Assembly: GCF_036588685.1 (NCBI RefSeq)
Contig: NC_086378.1
Coordinates: 49,346,686 to 49,410,685, forward strand
Length of the DNA: 64,000 nucleotides
Reading direction: 5' to 3'
Source of the DNA: Mytilus trossulus
Taxonomy: Eukaryota > Mollusca > Bivalvia > Mytilida > Mytilidae
Part shown: in pieces, positions 12,501-23,002 of the stretch
Position numbering within the stretch: position 1 is the stretch's first letter
How the letters are laid out: the number at the start of each line of letters is the position of its first letter
Program-made: the position numbers and the translations under genes
The notes under the pieces: generated by a model
Told to the model about the DNA's origin: nothing
The model's database searches: none
What the model saw: only the letters and a program-made list of their open reading frames with translations

Positions 12501-15500
12501 AGTTCGAAATTATGTTTTTCTTAAATTTCTTCTTGATGTGATTAAAAATAATTATTAACTTTGATCGATGTACTTTTGTTGATCATCGAGATTTTTTTCG
12601 GTGAACCGGTCATCAGCAAATTGTTTATTTTTTTTATATAACTATGTGGGCAAGGTAAAATAAACCAAAACTAATCATGATATTTGATTTATACCCGCGA
12701 GCCCCCTAATATCGTATTCCGCAATCTTTGGAGACAGATGTGCAATTTTATTAGTTAGACTGTTTATTTGTATAAAGAAAACTCAACGATTTATTGCATT
12801 CCTTTAAATGTTTAACAAATATCTAGTTTTTGGTTTTTGTTAAGAATCAATTTTTCAAATAAGCCATTTTAGGGGAGATATTCTTTTTGTAAATAATTTA
12901 TACTGGATTGATAGGGAAATTTTTGCTTGTAGCAAGAGAAGAAGTTAAGGGACATAATTTTTTCTTTTTATTTTCTTAAAACAAATAATTAAACTAATGT
13001 GATTTTTCATGATCAATCTAAGCAAATTTGGACAGTTATGAACTCGTAGCTTGCCAAATAGCGCGATGACCCGTACTTTTTATCATATTTTGGAAAAAAA
13101 GCATAGTAAAATCTTCATTTTGAAAAAAAGATAAGAATATTCTATCCGAGAAAATTAATACCAATGATCTACGTTAAGTTAATATAAATGAATTTAAAAC
13201 TAATTTGCGCATACAAAAATATCGATCTTATTCCTTGACACATGTGGATTTCTTGACATATATTGGGTAAAACTTAAGAACATCTACATATAGTATCATT
13301 GATGCGACTGTCATACACGTGAAAGGTTAAGCTAGATTTAAAACCAAGATTAATTCATCATTTTCTACGTAAGAAGGTGACTGTACCAAACTGTCAGGAA
13401 TATGACAGTTGTAGTCCATTCGTTTGGTGTGTTTCAGCTTTTGATTTTGCCATTCGATTATGGATTTTCATTTTGAATTTTCCGCGGAGTTAAGTAGTTT
13501 TGTGATTTTATTTTTTAGTATGAATATTTGTCAGAACCGTTTAGAGCGACACCAACAGAGTTCTGCAGAGAATCTTTTGAAGATGGAAAGAAGTATTTAT
13601 CAACACAGTGTTGGAAGGAATGCTATGTCAGTTATATTTATGGGGCCTGTAAATGTATTGATTTTGATTACAAAGGTATGAACATGTATATGTGAAATTT
13701 TTCTTAGTAGATCTTTCGCGGATGAATGTTTGTTTATGAGACAAACATAAGTACAAAATGTAGAAGCCCCACTTGCTAATGAGGTAACGGTTAACGGTAA
13801 ATGAACATTCTTCTGTCTTCATTCAGTGAAATCCTTCTTGATTGGTTACGCCACCTATGCGTTTAAAAGAAGCTACTTGTATATTAAATCAAGAAGGTAG
13901 CATCACTAGTTCTGACAGTGAAATATATTATTTATAATAATTATTCTGATATGACTTGTATATTGACTATTGCAGAAATTTGAATTTTATTAAATTGGCA
14001 TGCATTTGATACATTTCATTAGCGTGAAACACTTTCAAACTCTTAAATGATGTACATGTTGTCAATAATACATATGAAACAGTGATTAATCTGGTTCAAT
14101 ACTATGAAGATTAAGACTTAAAGAGAACATTCCTTCCGGCTTTGTTGGGGACATAGACTCACTGGTTATATTGAAAATGTTGTTGACATTATACATATAT
14201 CGTAAATATGAATAATTGATGGAAATATTTTACAATGAGTTGCAATGTTAAACAATCCTAGCTAAATGAAGATGTATACTATAAGTATGGAAATTTAATA
14301 AATATTTTACGAGCCATCTTCTGTAATTTAAAATTGACATCAAACATGGTCATTGTTCTACACAACGGAGAATTGAGTTCTTCAACCGTTATAACGAAAT
14401 ACACTAACAATGTGTAAAATATTGTTGATAATAAGGTAAACAAAGGTATCACGAATTGCATGTTAATCGTGGAAAACAAGTCAACTTACAACTTTTGTAA
14501 CGTGGAATCATTATAAAATAGCACTTTTAAATTAAGCATATCAATATTGTATGTAAACTGCTATTTGTAATTAATGATATGTAGGGTAAATATCTTGAAT
14601 GTTGGTTTATTTGTAGATTACCCCATTTGTTCTAAGTATGATTATTTCAAGTGTGCAAGACCAGCCAAAGGTATGAAGCAAGAAGTATGAAGTAAGATGG
14701 ACAGGACAGTAAATAATATCAGTTTAGATAAAAAACAAAACGAAATTCATTTCGTTGAGAATAGTTGTCAAATTAAGTCGACAGTTAGTTGTCCGTCCGC
14801 GCATAAAAAACGCGAGGTTTTGCTAGCCATAAAATCAGGTTCTACCCATCATAAATGTCCTGTACCAAGTCAGGAAAATGGCAGTTGCCATCTTATAGTT
14901 ATTTTCTGTTTAAGATGCATTGTCGTTTGTTTTCGTTCACTCCATTTTTTTTTTGTTTCGTTGTTTTTCCTCTTATAGTTTAGGTGTTTCCCCCTGTTTT
15001 AGTTTGTAACCTACTTTCTAACAGCGTTATACTGCTGTTGCCTTCTCTTTTGTTTTTACCGAAATTTAAATTCGTAAATCAATAAGGACACCAAATAAAG
15101 TGTACAAATAAAAACTGAGGAAATATCATGAATTTCAATTTCAAAAGTAGTAAGACGGAGTGCGTTGGCATATTATTTTAATCGTCTCCTACTGTTAAGG
15201 GCGAGATTAAAAGAAATCTAGAATTTGAAGTTGAAACTTTAGGTCAGAAGAACATTAATTAAGGTAGCTGGGGCGTCTTTATTAAAATTTATAGATTATA
15301 GATATTTTTCAGAAATATAATAAAAAGTATGCGAAACGGGACTTTTTTCATGCTATAGGTTGTGCAAAAATTGTCAGATTTTGTATACAATTTTGTGTGA
15401 TAAAAATAAAACACTACACCATAAAATTTCAAGATAAAATGTGAGAAAATAGCTCTTATAAAATGTTTTAAGATAAGAAAACATGGGGTCACTTGACTTG

Positions 15501-18500
15501 TTTTCTTGCTACATATATGAATAGGTAAATTTACAACACTTTCTTTTATAGAATTACTTTATATGAGTTATCTCTCCTACTACCTTAGTTATCTCCCCTT
15601 ATTTGGCAAAGTTGAAAAAAAATGAATCAAACACAAAAATTATTATTTTTTTTTTTAAATATAGTCAGTAGTAGATAAAATACTTAACTTTCTTAACGTA
15701 CACTAAAAGTCTTGCACATGAAATACATATTACTTTCAAAATTTGCACATTACATTAAAGATCTAGACGAATTGTTTTTTGGTACTTCAAAATCAAGGAT
15801 GGAGGAAGACACCCGAGCCTTATTTTTTATTTATTACATTCTTATTTTTTTTACCTATCTTTTTGTTAGTACATACATAACATCTTACTAATTATGTTTG
15901 CAAAACTCACGTACACAAATTTAGGCATATTTCGGTTTATACGAAATATTCGGCAAATAAATTCACATACACAATTTGGCATATTAAAATTATCCGCTCT
16001 TTACTTGGCTGCTGGTTTACCAGGATAATGTTGCTGCCGTGCACTGCTGCTTGCCTGGCCTAGCTTTCCTCCTGATCCTACTTTTGGTGGCTTCGTGTTT
16101 ATTAATTAATTATTTTTACGTATATATATTTTTTTTATGTTTTCTATAAAAAAAAAAAAATTTATTTTATTTATTTTTATATTCTTTGCTTTATTTATTA
16201 ACATATTCGTCAATTTATTTATTCATTTAATTATTCAAATTTTTACTCTATATTACTTTTTATAATTTTAGGTTTTGTCATTCTTAATTATTTAATGCCA
16301 AGAAAAAAGCACAAGCCAGGGCCGACCGTGCGAGGGCTGTATAGTCATTCAAGGTCGTTAAAAGCTTCCATTTTTTTGTAGCCACCTTAAAATAATATAA
16401 GATACAAAAAACTGACAGATTATGAAAATCCTTTTTGAGATGTTTGATTTTTGTAAAATGACTGGACAAAGCTGCCTATTACATTAATATATTAAGCATT
16501 GGCATGATTTTGGTCTCAGTGAATTGAAAGGAAAAAAAATAGAATCTGTTTAAGGATGTACTTAGGTGAGGTTTTGGAATAAGTGTTAAATGATCGGATC
16601 CCATGGTGTTTTTCCATACGATACAAGATAAATATTTTCCCCCATAACACCTTTTTGTCTTTTAATATAAGACTTAATAGCTCATAAAAGGTCATTTGAC
16701 CAAATTTTAGCAGATTCTTGATTTTTTTCTTTTGATTTGAGACCCCAATAATACCAATGCAAATATAAGGTAAAAGTCCAAGTCAGCCTTCTCTCATCAT
16801 ATTTTATGAATCAAATATCTCGAAAAAGAGCTCCATGACCTATCATTTTTTTTTAAGCTTATTTTGATTTTTAAATAATACTCTTCCAGCTTAAAGTATC
16901 AATTTTGAATTCTTGATTTACTAAATTTTACCTAAGATCACATAAGCACATCCTTAAATCTTAGAAATGAGTTTATTTTTACCACTTGTGTTTTTATGAA
17001 AAGAAAAGTGATTGATATAGGGCAAATTTTTTTGCCCCGTATCGAAGGACAAAAATTCAAGAAGTCTAAACAACTGACAAAGAATAGGGTTGAATAGGTG
17101 ACCTCAAAAGACAATTAGGAACAAAAACTGATGAAATATATCATGGTAGTTTTGTCAAAATAATACTTGTCAGTGGTGTTAGAATTAGAACAGTTGAAAG
17201 ACACAATCAATTACGAACTTGAAGAGCATTAAAATGAACATTTCAGAAAGGATCGCGTCTCTATCTTATCTTATCTAATTCCAACTGGTCTGCAAATGTT
17301 TGATATGCACCATCCAAGATGACAACTATAGTAGGTTGATATTGATTATATACATGTGTAACAGAGCAATCATAACATATTTTGTATGAATAATTCAATT
17401 TTGAAATGTTCGTGCTTCCAAAACCAAGTTTAAATTTACCGAAAAAAATATCAGTTTATGAAACTTAATGAAATCATTCTAGAAACGATGACAATTAAAT
17501 TTAAAAAGACACTGCAACAATTTGTGTAGATTTAGGCATCGGTATCATTATACATGTCCTTGGAAATGACAAGCGACCAAAAGTGCAATGTATACTTGAA
17601 AAACTAGAATTTTCTAAAGATATTTTTTTCTATTTGTATTGATTTTCTTTTTCTGTCCATTAATTGATTTGAAAAAGAATCGAGGTACATTTTGTACAAA
17701 GTAAATTTTATTTTCTAATATAACGCCTTCCTGTTACCATTAAATACGAGGTCTCTATACTTATACTTTCTTTTTTTAAATTTTCATTGGAGAATTTTAT
17801 GGAAATTACAAAATGAAGACAGGTTGTCATTGTCCACCTGCATGTTCTAGCACACGATACGAAGTAACACTTTCTTCATCCATATTTCCGTCGGACTTTT
17901 ACAATGATTTTCTTCTAAAGGCAATTAATGAATTTAAACAGGATTTTTACAGGTAATAACGTACTATATAATTTCTCAAAATCAGACCTGGGTTTTGTCA
18001 AAGCTCTTTTTTCCTTGCCCGGCTTCGGCTATACTTGAATCTTTTTGAGTTTTCATGCTCTATTGTTTTTCTTCTATATTTGTAGATGTTTGGCTTCAAG
18101 CAATGGCAAAGAGACATTTATTATCGAAATACGCATCTTGTGCATCGGAATTTGAACCGCTACAGTTATTGTTGTTTTCAGTGCTTCTCGAAGCCAGGAT
18201 CTATTTTACATGATTGTTTTGCTTTTATATATACATGTATTAGAGCGTCCCATTAAAACTCTATTCATTACCTGCCCATTGTCTGTAAATTTTTGGTGTT
18301 AAAAAACATAAAGTATTCTTATGAATGGTGTTACAAGAAGCAGGAAACACTTTTAGCTTTTGAAAACTTGGTTAGTTTCAGGTTGTGGTTTTTGTCTTAT
18401 CTCATAGGACAATTTTTAAATTTCATCTGGTTTAAGGTGGTACCTAACATTACACGGAGATAACTCTGTAAACTCAGCTTAACGTTTTAATTATGTTGTG

Positions 18501-19748
18501 TTGTAAATGGAATAATAAGCTTCTCAATGATAAAAATTGGTGTTTGTCAAACTACTATATAACCAGTGTAATTTTTCTGACAAAACGGTTGGTTCAAAAT
18601 TTTTGAAATTCTTATATTTTGTTTAAAGGGTCAAAGGAAACACGTTGTCAAAATTTTATGAAAATTAAACGAGCCAAATTTATTTTAGTGAAAGTGTTGG
18701 GTACCACCTTAAGCATTATTTATTCAGACTATACCTCACAAATTGCCCTTACTAACATTTTTTTTCACCTTTCAGAAAAAACCTAATAGTCATTCACATC
18801 TACTTTGATGAACTAAAAACAACAATTGTAAAACAGTTACCTGTTTATGGATCATCGGTGGAGATATTTGGTTAGTTTTATTTGTGATTATGTTTAACTC
18901 TCTACATTGGTTAGTTTTATATGCTATTACATTAAAATTCTCTACAACCTAATTATATTCAATGAAAATGCAAAATTGTGGGTGTCTGTAGTTCTTTTCT
19001 GGTTTTACCGTTACCATGCATGCATTAAAAATAAAAATAAACCTAGATCTATTACAAGGACTTTACTTGTAGATAAAAAAGGGAGCTTAAAAGAATATAA
19101 AAATTCGCCTAAAGATAACTTTAAATGAAAGAGTTACCTGTTTAAGTTAAATTTTATATATTTGGAAAATCTAATAGAATACTTATATATACAAGACAGA
19201 AAGTCACACATGTTTAATTGCACAAAAAATGAAGAATAAGTTATCAAACTTCTTATTTGAAAGAGTGCATTTATGTGAAGATTTGATCCTACTCTAATGT
19301 CCATAGCATAAAGTCATTTTAACACTCTTATATTTGTGATTGAGATAGCTGAATTAACGTGTCAATACAAGTACAATTCCTGATATTGAATTTGTGTTCT
19401 TTAATTGGGATTGAGACATATGTGAGTTTCGTGGTACTTATCTTCCTTAACATTATATATACAATTTAGAATGTAATAAAAGGAATGAGCAAAAAGACAA
19501 CAACCCGACCTAAGAGTAGAATACAGTATGAAAATCTACAACAAAAAGGATTTACCTGCTTTGTGTTACTTTCAGGAAATCTCGGGGGACAGATGGGATT
19601 ATTCCTAGGAGCCAGTATACTCACCATTACAGAGCTTGGAGAATTTTTGGGGTTTGTTTTGTGGTTTATCTGGAAGAAATGCAAAAACCGGAATCGTACA
19701 AACTTTGCAAAAGAAAAGAATGTCATTGCCACACTCCAAGAAATGTAA
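9568..19748 (+). CDS. DEG/ENaC sodium-channel subunit, copy A (first exon not found)
   Basis: A subunit of the trimeric, amiloride-sensitive DEG/ENaC/ASIC/FaNaC channel family (plasma membrane, Na+ conduction). Exons 9568-10129, 11494-11595, 13519-13675, 14617-14670, 17793-17952, 18776-18870 and 19576-19748 join in phase with GT-AG introns and give 433 residues to TAA. The first exon shown starts inside TM1 (LFWLCSFLACAVYLTYV), followed by the post-TM1 motif FPAVTICNLNS. The middle exons give the cysteine-rich extracellular domain (TEFCRESF, QCWKECYVSYIYGACKC, CHCPPACSSTRY, SSIFPS). The last exon has the pore/TM2 sequence LGGQMGLFLGASILTITE with the GxS-type selectivity filter (GAS). All exons are open. 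The intracellular N-terminal exon with the HG motif, present in copy B, is not recognisable upstream, so the copy may be 5' truncated or may use a distant first exon. FMRFamide-gated versus other subtype cannot be decided here. Confidence 0.85.
10190..10740. repeat. GCAGCAAAC/GTTTGCTGC-rich repeat block, intron of channel copy A
   Basis: Dense, imperfect short repeats of 'tctgctgcaaa' and 'gcagcaaacctgcagc' in both orientations. A homologous block lies in copy B at 42185-42770, so it predates the duplication. It looks like an old fold-back or MITE-type repeat. No coding content. Confidence 0.5.
11640..13450. other. Intron of channel copy A, AT-rich, no gene seen
   Basis: The corresponding intron in copy B (44419-45708) is about 630 bp shorter. 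Only short stretches, such as 'ggtgtgagaaaaaagttc' (about 12490 and 45290), match between them. I see no exon or intact mobile element. Confidence 0.4.
15263..16386. mobile_element. 1.1-kb TTAA-flanked insertion in an intron of channel copy A
   Basis: Flanked by TTAA at 15259-15262 and 16387-16390. The ends 'ggtagctggggcg' and 'gtagccacc' are weakly inverted (GGTnGCT). In copy B the aligned intron (near 48025-48040) has a single TTAA with matching flanks on both sides, which is the empty site. TTAA targeting is typical of piggyBac-like elements and their MITEs. A second, inner inverted match to the left end lies near 15808-15825 ('gaagacacccgagcc'), so this may be a composite of two elements. 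No transposase is visible. Confidence 0.55.
16011..16110 (-). pseudogene. Short GC-richer ORF fragment inside the TTAA insertion
   Basis: On the minus strand an ORF of about 33 codons ends at TAA (complement of 16011-16013). It encodes a Gly/Ser/Lys-rich tail beginning TKPPKVGSGGKLGQAS and ending YPGKPAAK. It is clearly richer in G+C than the AT-rich DNA around it and absent from copy B. It could be a captured exon or retrocopy fragment, or chance. I do not recognise the protein. Confidence 0.2.
16554..16953. mobile_element. 400-bp TTAA MITE in an intron of channel copy A
   Basis: Bounded by TTAA at 16550-16553 and 16954-16957, with inverted ends 'ggatgtacttaggt' and 'acataagcacatcc'. The aligned place in copy B (about 48180-48190, 'acgttaaatctgag') is an uninterrupted TTAA, so the insertion is post-duplication. 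Non-coding; presumably mobilised in trans by a TTAA-specific transposase. Confidence 0.65.
18436..18708 (-). mobile_element. 273-bp TTAA MITE (GGTGGTACC family), copy 1
   Basis: Ends 'ggtggtacctaaca' and 'tgttgggtaccacc' are perfect to near-perfect inverted repeats, flanked by TTAA at 18432-18435 and 18709-18712. It is reversed relative to the copies at 41213-41490 and 44669-44940. It sits in the intron before exon 18776-18870. The equivalent copy-B intron (around 49660-49690) lacks it and shows continuous flanking sequence. Confidence 0.8.
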
Positions 19749-19879
19749 ACACGTGTAGTCATGAATTATAAAGAAATTTAACTTATCCGTCTATCTCTGT
19801 TACTCCTAATCATGTTAATTGTAAACACATATGATATAATTATATCAATACATTCATCATTGGTACAATGATTACCAGT

Positions 19880-20010
19880 ATGTAAACCAGACGCGCGTTT
19901 ATTCTACAAAGAATCATATCAGTGAAGCTCGAATCAAAACAGTGTAAAGGGCCTAGTGAAATACGAAGTTTACTAGTACTGAGGATCCAAAATTCCGGAA
20001 GGTTTTGCTG
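19880..20010 (+). repeat. Dispersed mussel repeat with 'agacgcgcgttt'
   Basis: Contains 'ccagacgcgcgtttattcta', 'atcatatcagtgaagctc' and 'tactgaggatccaaaattcc'. Related copies lie at 48480-48600 and 63755-63910. I recognise it as common in Mytilus; class unknown. It lies just downstream of channel copy A. Confidence 0.6.
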
Positions 20011-20429
20011 AATACAGCTAAGATAGTCTAATCCTGGAGACTGAACATATATATAACAGTGTATATTGTTTTGAGTTTTGTGAATGCCCTTTTTTCATTG
20101 TTGTTTTAACAACCTTGACAAACTGTTGAATAACAGCTGAATAAAACATAAACATGTATATGTTTCATGACCAATATAATTCATTGTACAGACTTTAACA
20201 GTTCGGGAACACACCCTATATATAGTGTTTATACCGGTATAGAGGGTTATAATTTTTAGTCTGGATTTAAAACAAAACTTGGCAAATACGCATTTTCTAC
20301 TAATGATGGCAATAACCTGCAACATTTAGTGCACCAATTGATGTACTTTATCTAATATGCATATGTTAAGTTAATTGCTAAACTGACTGTATACTAGTAT
20401 ACAATTAATTGTTCATAACAATTGAAAGC

Positions 20430-20605
20430 TGTGATGATCCGATAAAATCATTTATGGGCTTTTTATAGCTGCAAATGTGGTGTGGGCTTTGCTCATTATT
20501 GAAGCCGTACGGTGACTTATAGTTGTTAATTTCTGTGACATTTGGGCTCTTATGAAGAGTTGTCTCATTGGCAATCATTCCAAATCTTCTTTTTTATATC
20601 CATGC
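20430..20605 (+). repeat. Dispersed mussel repeat, family 2 (partial)
   Basis: Carries 'gggctttgctcattattgaa', 'gtacggtgacttatagttgt' and 'gagttgtctcattggcaatc'. Other copies or fragments are at 8361-8420, 34650-34710 (reverse), 37290-37428, 50640-50990 (reverse), 54530-54900 and 62823-63065. Interspersed, non-coding, class unknown. Confidence 0.65.
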
Positions 20606-22174
20606 ACTTAGTTAGACTCAATGAACATATTTATATTGTTAAATGTAGATTTAACATAAAATGTAAAGGTCAACTGTCCCTATTGTTGCTGATCAGGTGT
20701 TCAGCTAGGTATACAATAGATTACATGTTCAGAAAACTTAGCATCACAATTTTTAGTAAAATGTAATAACTTATATATCAAATGCTTATATAACAAGCGT
20801 AAGAAATGCTAATTTGCCATATTCATGCTTTAAATCCAGTATAAACAAATGTATCCCTCTACAGGGATAATTTTATTCATTATACAAGTATAAATACTAT
20901 ATAGAGGGGTTTGTTCCCAACCTATAATGTCATTATTGTAGAGTACGAACCTAGGGTATATGTATTTTATTATGACGTGTTAGGGACATGCAAGTCTAGT
21001 ACGTAGACTTGTAAGATATTTTGAAGTATGTTTTAAATTGGTATTAATAAAGCATACTTTTAATATTCTGTATTTTTATGAAAGTTATTATGTAAGAAAC
21101 AGTAACTGTGAAATAACTTGCATTATAATACTTGTAATGCTTGTAGTCTGGAACATATGATAATTGAAGCAAATAAGTTGTAATTAATATTTAATAAGTA
21201 AAGATAGAACCATTATAATATTATGATCTTTATAGAAATATTGAATTACTGTCATTTGTATATTTGATAAACCAGTTGAAGTTCATGTTATAATTTACCA
21301 GTTCATAGTAATAATCCACTGAATAATCCAACTGTGTGTTGTAATTTTGTGAAGATCCAATTGTAGAAACTGTAGTAAATCGTAGTAAATTCCACGCACC
21401 TGTGCTTGAATTTTATGAATGAAATGTATTGACATGCGCAGTCGAACCCATGTGTCACTTGGGACGATTGATCAATAAAAACACTACTTTTACGTGTTGG
21501 CAACTGTTTTCACATACTCCTTGTAATTCCTTTTAGTATTTGTAGTCAACGTCTTCAATGTTTTGTTGATGTTAACGTTCATTATCCTTGATATTTCACA
21601 TTTTTATCCGCCGGTGACACTCAAACTTTTCGCAGTGTTGTTTACGTATTGTGACTTCCGGTGGCGCTGTATATATTGTTGTATTTTAGTTACCATAGAA
21701 ATTTGTTTAGTACCATGCATAAAATGTTTATTATATAAAGCGTACTTAAATTGTATATTATTGTGATTTTTGTAATTTATTATAGAATTTCAATATTTAG
21801 TTGGACGGCAAGCGCGCGATCCAACAATTTTCCAACTTTCCAACAATCCAACATTGACGTAATTTCGACGCTTGGACGTCAGTTCTGCTCAAACTTTTGG
21901 TTCTTACAGTTGGTATTTTTATTTTCTCGTTATTTATTTTAGTCAAAATGGTTAATTTTTCTTAGAAACTTTATTTTTTAAAGGTAAATTTGTAAAGGAA
22001 AATAGTAAAGTTAGCGTTTTCAAAGTTTACAAGGGAATATTTCATTTTAGCGGCAAAGTTTTATTTCTAGTTTATCTTTTAAAGTTAGGATTATTCAAAT
22101 TGTTCATTGAAGTTCAAGTTTATTGTTAACGTTTGTCTTTTTGTAATAAATAGAATTAAATAGGAAAGTAGGCA

Positions 22175-22297
22175 GTTAAGGGATAATTTCCTAAAGGTCT
22201 GGAAATTATAATAAAGTTAAGGGATAATTTCCTAAAGGTCTGGAAATTATAATAAAGTTAAGGGATAATTTCCTAAAGGTCTGGAAATTATAATAAA
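22175..22297 (+). repeat. Three exact 41-bp hairpin repeats in the LTR
   Basis: Each unit begins gttaagggataatttcct and contains the 9-bp inverted arms ATAATTTCC and GGAAATTAT around a 9-nt loop. The same array occurs in the 3' LTR at 27923-28045. The array lies downstream of the TATA-like sequence, so it is probably part of the transcript leader; that placement is inferred. Confidence 0.85.
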
Positions 22298-22554
22298 CAA
22301 AACAGTTTATGAATGGTATAAACTGTATTTCATTATTAGTTATTCAGGAAAGGCTCTGAAATATAACTAATAATAATAAACATTTTTTTTATGTAACTGG
22401 TGAGGTCTCAGTTACAACTTTTACAAAAATAGTTAGAAAAAGGTCTTCTGACTAAATTCACTAGAAATTAGTATTTTCTCTTAGGGTAATTTATTTTCTT
22501 ATTAAGATAGCAGGACTCAGCCTTTTTATGTATTTTTCTGTCACACCAACATAT

Positions 22555-22636
22555 TATCTCTTGAGTTTAGAGATAAGTTAATAAATATCTCTTGAGTGTA
22601 GAGATAAGTTCATGAATATCTCTTGAGTTTAGAGAT
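22555..22636 (+). repeat. Three 'tatctct..agagata' hairpin repeats in the LTR
   Basis: Three copies of tatctcttgagtttagagat(a), spaced by about 30 bp, with one base changed in the middle copy. Each can form a 7-bp stem (TATCTCT/AGAGATA) with a 7-nt loop. They are repeated in the 3' LTR near 28303-28384. Confidence 0.8.
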
Positions 22637-22922
22637 AACTTACTATAGTTATTATACTGAATAGATTCTTGTCATATCATTTAAGTCTATATTTTTAAAT
22701 ATATTACTAGTCAAAATTGTTGTTTATCTGGAATTTAAATGAAAATATATGATTCTTGAGATGAATAAAATATAGAAACTTATTTACGTGACTTTTAGCA
22801 AATGCCTATACTGACCAGCTCATATCTTGTCATACTGACTTTGTTGTTTACAAACTACTCATAATATTTGAGTAAAAACTCTTGGGTCGAAGCATTTCAA
22901 GCCCCTGCCCGCTACATAATTT

Positions 22923-22942
22923 TGGCATCCTCGGTGGGATTC
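22923..22942 (+). promoter_or_regulatory. Candidate primer-binding site
   Basis: Six bases after the LTR end comes TGGCATCCTCGGTGGGA. TGG is the expected complement of a tRNA 3' CCA, and the position fits a minus-strand primer site. I did not identify the tRNA. Confidence 0.55.
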
Positions 22943-23002
22943 ATTAAACTTTATTGAATCCAGTGATACGAACCTTTTGAAGTGTAATAGAGTAACAGTG
23001 CA

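Larger units (their letters stand above)
20937..22916 (+). repeat. 5' LTR (1980 bp)
   Basis: Starts tgtagagtacg and ends cccgctaca. It includes a TATA-like 'tgtatatattg' near 21669-21679, CRE-like sites (TGACGTG about 20972, TGACGTAA 21855, GACGTCA 21875), three 41-bp hairpin repeats (22175-22297) and three 'tatctcttgag..agagata' hairpins (about 22555-22636). The short ORFs within it occur identically in the 3' LTR and have no protein-like features. Confidence 0.92.

Noticed and set aside
21303..21942. Three short ORFs in the 5' LTR (and identical ones at 27051-27690)
   Set aside because: Identity between LTRs only reflects LTR identity. They have no motifs, no good start context and overlap promoter-like sequence.
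22175..22636. CRISPR-like regular repeats
   Set aside because: Only three units each, no variable spacers, eukaryotic LTR context; they are hairpin repeats of the LTR.
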